Translations under genes and position numbers: made by a program
In this document: positions 56,573 through 64,000 of the stretch, one piece after another
How the letters are laid out: each line of letters opens with the position of its first letter
How positions within the stretch are numbered: position 1 is the first letter of the stretch
The notes under the pieces: generated by a model
The model's input: the letters and a program-made list of their open reading frames with translations, nothing else
Told to the model about the DNA's origin: nothing
The model's database searches: none
Assembly: GCA_012656075.1 (NCBI GenBank)
Contig: JAAKBF010000078.1
Span: 310,001 to 374,000 of the forward strand
From: Phytophthora hibernalis
Taxonomy: Eukaryota > Oomycota > Peronosporomycetes > Peronosporales > Peronosporaceae
Reading direction: 5' to 3'
Length of the DNA: 64,000 bases

Positions 56573-57222
56573 GGGCTTACGGAATCAACCATTCTCTAGG
56601 GGTTTCAACTCGCCCTAAGATCGATTTGAAGTTGATTTCGTAAGCTCTCGCTGAATAAAAATTTCGAGTGTTTGTCCTCACGACGGTATCTACGAGGAAA
56701 GTGGCAGCGAAACCGCTCGTTTGAAGTTCAAAACTTTGAACATGCGCCATGCCAACTGCGCACATTCGCACATTTTCGTTGACAGAAGCTAGTAGCAGCG
56801 GAATTCCTGCTGCCCATGGCCAAAAAAAGTGTTGTGCATTTTTCAAAGGTGCGTGCGAATGGAAGCAGATATCACAGGATTTCTGTCCAATGAATTGTAA
56901 ACTATGTGTAAATCGGGTTAGAAGTAGGACATTAGTTTCTTGATCCCTTATTATATATATTACATGAAGTCATATCCATGTCATCATGAAAAATGGCTTG
57001 TTGCAAAAATGTGCATTGTACACGTTTGATGTGCCACTGTACACCATCCACTTTAATTAGCCAGGCTTCGAATATAGTCATGAATTCGGACTACTTATAA
57101 CAGCTGCGGGGTTTTGAAACGAATATGAACAAACATATGTGAATAAATTACGGATAGATCACCACCCGATGTTCCAATAAAGAACTTTTTATTAATTTTG
57201 GATCGATTCCCGCAGCCCTAAT
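56573..57222. other. Region between DIRS and copia elements
   Basis: No recognisable gene. A short Cys-containing frame (CCAFFKGACEWKQ, near 56,825-56,870) has no start or family support. Confidence 0.4.
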
Positions 57223-57473
57223 TGTTGAAAAACACGGCTCTGTACGGTTCACGCTGGACCGGACCGGACCGCGGAACGAACCGGACCGCAGAACGGAACG
57301 GAGAACGGACCGGTTTATCCATTCGCATATTGGCCGTGGGTGGTGAGCAGCAAGGCCAGATACCCAAGAAGAGTATGGAGGGTAACAGAGAGTAGCTTGA
57401 AGAGATCGCGTATGCTAACTTTAATCTACTCACTTCGCCATTTGCTTCCAACGCAGCAAGAACTACTTTAACA
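57223..57473 (+). repeat. 5' LTR of copia element 1
   Basis: 251 bp, starting TGTTGAAAAACACGG and ending CTACTTTAACA. It matches 61,388-61,620 over most of its length (for example GGCCAGATACCCAAGAAGAG, GATCGCGTATGCTAACTTTA). It carries a GGACCGGACC repeat expansion near its start. Confidence 0.85.
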
Positions 57474-57482
57474 GGTTAACAG
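57474..57482 (+). promoter_or_regulatory. Primer-binding site, GGTTAACAG
   Basis: Directly after the 5' LTR. The same nine bases follow the LTR of the second element at 62,764. They complement the anticodon loop of tRNA-Asn(GUU), CUGUUAACC, not the 3' end of initiator tRNA-Met, which suggests priming by a half tRNA as in copia. Confidence 0.5.
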
Positions 57483-57541
57483 CTGCAGCCCGACACGCTG
57501 CACAAGACCTAATACGCCTCGCACCTACAAGAACGATCGAG

Positions 57542-60500
57542 ATGACGACCAAGCGCGCCGAAATCCTCCTTGGGAGTGGGAACTATTTCTAGTGGGAGTA
57601 CAACATGCGCATTACGCTGGTCCGGAAAGGTCTGCTTGGGCATGTGAATACCATCAAGCCGGAGAATGAGGTCACGGAGGCGTGGCTCGTGAGCGACGCG
57701 AAGGCGCTTGGAATCATCGCACAAGGCGTGGAACGTCAGCACCAGACTAAGATCCGTTCTGCGACGCGTGTCATGCCGGCGTGGGTAACGCTTCGGGAGT
57801 TCTACAACCGTACGACGCTCCACAACTATGTTACGATGACACGCCGTCTTCATGAGTTCAAGATGGACGACGGATCGATCATGTACAAGCTTCTGGACGT
57901 GTTTGACGAACTTGCCATATGTCTACAGACGATGGGGATCCGGTCGATGAAGCACGGAAGCTCGTGGTGCTGCTGAGCAGCCTCCCAGTATAATACGAGC
58001 TAATCACCTCCATCGTCGAGAATGCGAAGCATATCACGCGCATCGAGGTCAAGGAGAAGCTCCTGAAGAAGTACGAGCGGTTGGAGAAGGAGACGTCCAC
58101 GAAACGCACACTCAAGGTGAATGCTGGACGGTTCAAGGGCGACAAGGGCGCTTGTCGCAAGTGAACGGTCCGAAGAAGAACGCTTCTGGATTCAAGGGTA
58201 AGTGCTTTGGACGGCAAGAAGTTGCGTGTGGTAGGTCGAGGAACGATACGCTTGCTCGGTCTGGACCGAAAACGGATCAAGATGGTGGACATTCTGCACA
58301 TCCCGGGTCTCGACAGACGACTACTGTCGGTGGGGAAGTTTGCGAAACGGGACTTGAACGTGGAGTTCCAGCGTTCCTCATGTGTCATTTGGGAAAAAGA
58401 CAGCGCCATCTCACTGGGAAAGAAGATCATCAATGCGTACACGTTGAACTACGGCCATGACGAAGCACAGTTCGTCCAGTACGCTGGAGTCGATAGCTAG
58501 TGCGAGCTTTGGCACGCTCGCATGGGACACCCAAGCAACGCTCTCGCCAAAACACAGCATGCCCCGAGCGGTATTCCAGCTGTCGGTCAACCGTCCCAGA
58601 CTTTGTGCTGTGGATGCATGTAGGGAAAGCAGACGGTGACATCGTTCCCGGCCCGTTCCAGAACGAAGACAACACGTGTCGTAGAACTCGTTCGCACGGA
58701 TGTGATGGGCCGATGCGGACGCCCTCGAAAGGTGGCACCAAGTACATCTCGACGTTCGTAGACGACTACTCACGCTACGTGGTTGCATACTCCTCGAAGA
58801 AGAAGAGCGAGGGGATGCCAAGCTTAAGGAATTCATGGCGTTCTACGAAACCAATGGGAGAACGCTTAATGTGTCTGCGATCGGACAACGGAACGGAGTT
58901 TGTAAACAAAGAGGTTACGAAGATCTGTATCCTGAACGGTATCATGCACCAATGGACCGTACCGTACAACCCTCAGCAGAGCGCAGTGGCAGAACGGATG
59001 AGCCGCACCATCATGGAAAAGGTGCATAGTATGTTGCACTACAAAGGCATTCTGGTGGAGTGGTGGGCTGAAGCAGTGTGTACCGCGGAGTACTTCATCA
59101 ACCGTTTTACCAATATGCAGTGCACGACCGTGACAACGAATGAGCTAGGATTCAATGTGAAACCTACGCTGGAGCACCTGCGCGTGTTCGGATCGCATGG
59201 GTACGCCCACATCGATAAGGCGAAGAGGAGGACGAAGCTCGACGCGAAGAGCTTCAGGTGCATGTTTATCGGATACCCGGACAACGTCAAGGGGTACGCG
59301 TGTTTGACTTGGACGCTACCAAGGTCAAAGTATCACGCTCTGTGAAAACGGATCAGCGTGAGGTGAACGATATCTATGAGACGCAGCTGACCCAGAACGG
59401 AACGGTCATCCATATGACCAAGGACGCTGATGATACAGTGACATTTACTGGTGGAACGCCAAGCAGCTGTGTGCGAGCCCATGGAAGGCGTTGAGAACGA
59501 CGCACCAGATGTGACCATGGAGAGCGTGCAACCGGAGCAGGGCGCTACTCCACCTTTGCTGATGCCGGTGGAACGAACTACTTTAACCGGTCTCGAGCTG
59601 GCACCATACCGTGCCCCGCCATCCGTCTTCGAGGATTACCAAGTGGTTTTCCATCCCCGGTGGACCATACGATACGTTCCCGCGACCTAGTGTTCCTGCT
59701 TGAAGACGGAACGAAGGCTGATGAAGAACGGAAATCTGAAGGAAGTGATGGTCTACCGACTCCGAAGCGAGCCAGGATCGACGTGGACGGACTTATCGCT
59801 GAGGCCGTTCTCGCATACGCTGCGACCATTGGTGTTGCGGTCGACATAAAGAATACGTACGTTCAGGCAATGCCTAGTGATGACGCAGAGCAGTGGCGTG
59901 AAGCCATGAACGTTGACCTGTGTTCTCACGATCTGAACGGTACCTGACCTCTGGTACCACGGGGAACGACCAACCGTACCATTGGGTGCAGATGAGTCTT
60001 TGGCAAGAAGCATGACCCACATGGTCGCGTGGTACGCTACAGCACACGATTATTGGCGAAAGGGGTCAAACAGAAGTAGGAGTGGATTTCTTCGAGATGT
60101 GGCCAGCATAAACTTGATCCGGATCGTTGTTTCGGTCTGCGCGACGTACCAGTATCTAATGGAACAGTTGGATGCGGACACAGCGTTCTTCAACAGTGAG
60201 CTGAAGGACCTCGTCTACATAGACGTACCTTTTGGGATTGAGAACGCTCAGAACTATGAGTGTCAGCTGGACATAGCCATTTACGGGCTGAAGCAAACTG
60301 CTAGTAGACCATTCATCGTGAATCCATCGGGAACGGCTTCAAGAGTTGTGGAGCGCACCAGTGTGTCTACGTGAAGCGTTCCAAGAACGGTTTCATCTAC
60401 GTATTCCTCTACGTGACATGGTCATCGCACAAGGCAAGCGATGAGATCAATGTTGTGAAGAACGAACGCGTTAAAGATGAAGGAGCTCGGACCGGCGACA

Positions 60501-61380
60501 TTTATCCTGGGTATGGAGATTGATCGCGACGAGGCAGCTGAAACACTCATGATCAAGCAGACACGGTACATTGATGATGAGACGGAACGGTTCGGACAGC
60601 AGAACACAGAACAAGTGGACAACCCGTGTGCTACAGGCATCATGTTGTCGAAGACACCGTCGCCTGGAACGGCTGAGGAGCGTACTGAGATGCAGCCACG
60701 AACGTACCGCTCCCACATCGGATGTTTGCTCTACATCACGACTTGCACCTGACCAGACATTTCGTTCGTGGTTACGCAGCTGTCCCGATTTCTTGAGAAC
60801 AGTGGTGTGCAACAGTGGTGAGCTGCTATTCGTGGCCTACGCTACCTGAAGACGACACGCGAGCACAGCATCAGGTACAACGAGGGATCTAACAAATTCA
60901 CGGTCCAGGCTTTTTGGACGCGGACTGGGGTCCCAACATCGATGACCGAAGTTCTGTTTCGGGGTCATAGTAATGATCGGGGACGCTCCAATAGTGTCCA
61001 AGTCCAAGTTCCAGCGAGCGGTCGCACTCAACTCTGCAGAAGCTGAATACATAGCTTTGAATCTGTGTGTCCAAGAAGTAATGTGGGCACGCACGATGCT
61101 GGCGGGCCTGAGAACCGATATTCGGAATGCTACGCAAATCTACGAAGACAACCAGGGCGCCATCACTTTGGCGCAGAACGCTGGCTACAATGCCAGAACG
61201 AAGCATGTGGACATTCGGCACCACTTCATCAGGTAGAACGTCGAACGAGGAACGTTTAAGGTCGACTATGTGAACACCAAGAACCAGTTGGCCGACATAC
61301 TGACCAAGACGCTCGGGACCAAGACGCTGAAGTTCCTGCGTGAGGCCAGCGGACGCAAGACCAAGAAGCAGTACCCACGA
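57542..61380 (+). pseudogene. Copia element 1 gag-pol, degenerate
   Basis: Gag starts at the ATG at 57542 (MTTKRAEILLGSG) and includes KALGIIAQGVERQHQTKIRS. The zinc knuckle is truncated after GKCFG and runs straight into DGKKLRVVGRGTIRLLGLD, so the end of the knuckle and the protease active site are deleted. The GAG-pre-integrase motif ELWHARMGHPS and integrase core follow (FVDDYSRYVVAYSSKK, CLRSDNGTEFVNKEV, NPQQSAVAERMSRTIMEK). RT segments are scattered over frames, and the YVDDM box near 60,410 is damaged. RNase H is well preserved: NSAEAEYIALNLCVQEVMW, EDNQGAITLAQNAGYNARTK, HVDIRHHFIR, QLADILTKTLGT. Several stops, including a TAG within the first 20 codons of gag. Confidence 0.8.
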
Positions 61381-61387
61381 GTGGGGG

Positions 61388-61620
61388 TGTTGAAAAAACG
61401 GCTCTGCACGTTCACGCTGGGCCGGACCGCAGAACGGGCCGGGCCGGAGAACGGACCGGTTCTTCCCATTGGCGGAGGGGCCGTGGGTGGTGAGCAGCGA
61501 GGCCAGATACCCAAGAAGAGTATGGAGGACAACAGAGAGTAGCTTTAAGAGATCGCGTATGCTAACTTTAATCTACTCACTTCGCCATTTGCCTCCAACG
61601 CAGCAAGCACTACATCAACA
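61388..61620 (+). repeat. 3' LTR of copia element 1
   Basis: 233 bp, TGTTGAAAAAACGG to CATCAACA. Shorter than the 5' LTR through loss of part of the GGACC-rich tract, with scattered substitutions, so the insertion is not recent. Confidence 0.85.
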
Positions 61621-62096
61621 CAAATTCCAAACCAGATCTGGCGGAAGCCCTCCCCTTCGCTAGACCTATTCCTGTCTTTGATTGGCTGTCCCATACCTGA
61701 TTGTCCGTTTTATTCTATGTCATTTCCAAACGCTGTCCTTTCTCGTTTGAAATTAGAATTTTGGGACTAAGCATTTGGCTAGGGGAATCGGTCCAGTCAT
61801 AGCATCGCCTAATTTGTATTTAGTTAAGCAGGTTTATTCAGTTTAAATCGCAATAAACATGGGATTTGTATTGGGCACAAATCATTTTCCATGCTTTTTC
61901 ATGGCCTATGTCGCTGAGTTGTAGTCTCTAAACAAGCCGAATGCTAGATTCTCGCTCAAGGTATCGTCCAGTTCTGGGCCTTTTTATACACTGGGTGCTT
62001 ATCGTCCAGGTTTCCTAAAAACGCCGTATTGCTCCAGATAAGTACGAGTCCAAGACAGGACCTTGTGTCTGGCCACAGTGGATACTGCGTGACAGT
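61621..62096. other. Unassigned AT-rich sequence
   Basis: No open frame or repeat recognised between the copia element and the MITE. Confidence 0.4.
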
Positions 62097-62097
62097 A

Positions 62098-62269
62098 GAG
62101 AACTTTAGTTCTTGGACTAACTGCCGGTTTGGAACAACGAAATTCCGCAAAAATCCGTGGATACATTACGGATTTAACTCGCGGTTTTGGAACAAAATCG
62201 AGATTATAAATTTGGATTATTTCGATTTTGGTTCCAAAACCGCGAGTTATTCCAGTAACTAAAGTTCTC
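62098..62269. mobile_element. Tc1/mariner-like MITE with TA target duplication
   Basis: 172 bp bounded by GAGAACTTTAGTT at the left and its complement AACTAAAGTTCTC at the right, each next to TA (62,096-62,097 and 62,270-62,271). Inside, a strong hairpin pairs AACTCGCGGTTTTGGAAC with GTTCCAAAACCGCGAGTT, with one bulge beyond. No coding capacity. TA flanks and a palindromic body are typical of mariner-derived MITEs. Confidence 0.7.
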
Positions 62270-62542
62270 TAGTAGCAAGACTGGGCTCTACGTAAATCCC
62301 TGAATAGGTTCACATTCGTTCTAGTTCTTTATGTTTACCACAAACGGCAACTGAAAACGCTTGCTACCGCGGACGATCCCGTATGCGGCGCTGCAGCAGT
62401 AGCCAGCCGGCATAATCGCTAATTTCATTTTCATTTATTTTAAGTAATTGTTTTAAAAACTCATTTTGAGAGCCTTCGCTTGCGATACGTGAAAGCTGCG
62501 AGTCCCCGGTCCTCATGGACCGGATCCCCAATTTAATGTTAC

Positions 62543-62763
62543 TGTTGAGTATCTGTGCCCCGCTCATGCACGGTTCGCCGATTACATTTGGACAGTGGGA
62601 ACAGTTAAGCCGAGCCGTTCCGGGCTGATATGCCATTTTTCAATGCATGTGGCTGGCTGATATCGAGGCCAAGGCAGCAAGTAGGAAGAACAGGTACAGA
62701 CGGTTAAATAAACTAGTCAACTGACTTCGACTTTTGCCTTCCAAGCAACGCATCGCATCGACA
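62543..62763 (+). repeat. Candidate 5' LTR of copia element 2
   Basis: Begins TGTTGAGTATCTG and ends ATCGACA directly before GGTTAACAG, the same start, end and PBS arrangement as element 1. The interior is only weakly similar (AGGCCAAG, CTTCCAAGCAACGCA). The 3' LTR lies outside the window, so the left border is inferred. Confidence 0.5.
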
Positions 62764-62772
62764 GGTTAACAG
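62764..62772 (+). promoter_or_regulatory. Primer-binding site of copia element 2, GGTTAACAG
   Basis: Identical nine bases to the site at 57,474, conserved although the surrounding LTRs have diverged strongly. Confidence 0.5.
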
Positions 62773-62818
62773 ACGCAACAACTACCTGACCGTAACGCTC
62801 CACCTAAACGCTCAAGAC

Positions 62819-64000
62819 ATGACGACCAAGCGCGCCGAAGTCCTCCTTGAAAGTGGGCATGCCCACCACTGGGAGTATATCATGCGAATGACTCTGGCCC
62901 GCAAGAGACCACTCGCGCCTGTTGAGGTCATCAAGCCCGAGAACGAGGACACTGAGGCGTGGCTAGTTACTGAAGCGAAGGCGCTCGGTATCATCGCTTA
63001 AGGCGTGGAACTGCAGCACCAGACCAAGATACGGTCTGCAACGTGTGCCATGCACGCTTGGGTCATGCTACTTGACTTCTGCAACCCTACTACGCTACAC
63101 AACCATGTCGCTATCACACGGTTTCTGCATGAGTTCAAGATAAAGAGCGGTTCCACTATGGCCAAGCATCCGGATGATTTTGACGAATTGAGCGTCGGGC
63201 TGCACTCTAGGAGAGCCTGCCGACAAGGCACGGCAGCTAGTGATGCTACTGAGCAGTCTTCCCTCGGAGTACCAGCTAATATCATCGATCGTGGAGAACG
63301 CTTTGAATGTATCGCTCATTGAGGTAAAGGAGAAGCTACTGAAGGAGTATGAAGGGTTGGAGAAGACCACAGCCATTGAGAAAGCGTTCCAAGCTAACGG
63401 ACACGCTGGGCGGTTCAAGGGCGGTCGCGGGAACGATCGCAAGGGAAACGGTCCACAAAAGGATAGTGGGGTTTCAAGGGCAAGTGCTTCGGGTGTGATC
63501 AAATTGGTCTCATGAAGCGGGACTGTCCGGAACGAAGCGGCGGCAGCGGGAACGATGCTGTTTTCGCCGTGGGTGGGGAACGGTCTACTGGATGGCTGAT
63601 TGACAGCGGTACGAGTCGCACATGACTCCTAACCGTTCCGACCTTTTCGACTTTAAGACGCTAGACGCTGACATCGAGGTGACTATTGCAGACGGCAAAA
63701 GTTACCCGTTCTTGGTCGAGGAACGGTCAAGTTAACTGTTTTGGACGGCAGACGTATCAAGATGATGGAGGTGCTCTACATCATGGGACTCGACAGACGC
63801 TTACTGTCGGTTGAAAAGCTCGCTGAACGCGATTTGAGTGTGGAGTTCCAGCGTTCCTAGTGTGTCATTTGGAGTGCGAGCAGCGCAATTGCTATGATGC
63901 AGAAGGTGGACAAACCGTCCCTGCAATGAGCAAGAGGAGGCACAGTTCGTGTACTACTCGGGAGCGGATAGTGAGTGGGACCGTGACACGATCGCATGGG
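62819..64000 (+). pseudogene. Copia element 2 gag and 5' pol, degenerate
   Basis: The ATG at 62819 opens MTTKRAEVLLESGHAHHWEY. A TAA replaces the Gln of GIIAQGVE at 62,999. VELQHQTKIRSATCAMHAWV continues, and later EVKEKLLKEYEGLEKTTAI. The zinc knuckle CFGCDQIGLMKRDC has Leu in place of the metal-binding His. The protease active site reads WLIDSGTS with a frame change right after it, and the region RRIKMMEVLYIMGLDRRLLS, before the integrase, aligns with element 1. Several stops. The window ends before the integrase. Confidence 0.7.

Larger units (their letters stand above)
57223..61620 (+). mobile_element. Ty1/copia LTR retrotransposon, degenerate, both LTRs present
   Basis: About 4.4 kb with LTRs TGTTG...ACA at both ends, a PBS directly after the 5' LTR, a polypurine tract (GAGTGGGGGTG) directly before the 3' LTR, and the copia gene order gag, integrase, RT, RNase H. 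The flanking bases CTAAT and CAAAT differ by one and may be the decayed 5-bp target duplication. Stops, frame changes and a deletion across the protease show it is inactive. Confidence 0.85.
62543..64000 (+). mobile_element. Second copia element, 5' part only, runs off the window
   Basis: A related but distinct copy: candidate 5' LTR, the same PBS, then gag and the start of pol. Its gag is about as complete as that of element 1, and it retains the zinc knuckle and protease region lost there. Stops and frame changes show that it is also degenerate. Confidence 0.7.

Noticed and set aside
56749..56943. Cys-containing small ORF
   Set aside because: Might suggest a small secreted Cys-rich protein, but there is no signal peptide and no supported gene structure.
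1..64000. CRISPR arrays, rRNA genes, bacterial-type operons
   Set aside because: No regularly spaced identical repeats or rRNA signatures were seen; the introns and gene structure show a eukaryotic nuclear genome.

Overview
The window is a piece of nuclear genome from an oomycete, most likely Phytophthora or a close relative. The evidence is gene content and architecture. There is a seven-transmembrane receptor fused to an inositol-polyphosphate 4-phosphatase (an oomycete GPCR-bigram layout), a large multi-pass membrane protein of a type I associate with Phytophthora, and compact genes with 55-80 nt GT..AG introns carrying CTAAY branch points. Gene starts carry oomycete Inr-like elements, and the transposon mix is LINE, DIRS and Ty1/copia. 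I cannot name the species.

Layout. Positions 1-19,600 are gene-rich: a PTEN-like phosphatase (5' end outside the window), a small coiled-coil protein, a multi-EF-hand protein, a PH-domain protein, EMC4, the GPCR-INPP4 fusion, a legumain-type cysteine protease and a small ankyrin protein. A phospholipase-D-like gene is then interrupted by a 9.3-kb LINE (about 19.6-28.9 kb), which encodes ORF1, an OTU-like cysteine-protease segment, an endonuclease, a reverse transcriptase and an RNase H. Positions 29-47.4 kb are genic again: a PDZ/coiled-coil protein, two paralogous SulP-STAS anion transporters (one with an added cyclic-nucleotide-binding domain), an Hrq1/MrfA-type helicase, a membrane protein split by a small hAT-like element, a RagC/D GTPase and a Qa-SNARE. 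From 47.4 kb on the DNA is mostly repeats: inverted-repeat elements, a DIRS-type tyrosine-recombinase retrotransposon (51.1-56.6 kb), a degenerate copia element with both LTRs (57.2-61.6 kb), a small TA-flanked MITE, and the 5' part of a second copia element running off the end.

How the genes relate. Several act in phosphoinositide and endomembrane signalling (PTEN-like 3-phosphatase, GPCR-linked 4-phosphatase, PH protein, Qa-SNARE, EMC4, RagC/D for TORC1). They are independent transcription units on both strands, so I do not claim an operon-like system.

Main caution. Many genes that are otherwise well conserved carry single-base frame changes, and nearly all that I could orient have the sign of one missing base, often in a short homopolymer. 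The two SulP paralogs show this most clearly. I therefore treat most of these genes as probably intact in the organism, with consensus under-calling in this sequence, and annotate them as CDS with frameshifts. Transposon copies with stop codons and internal deletions are called degenerate.
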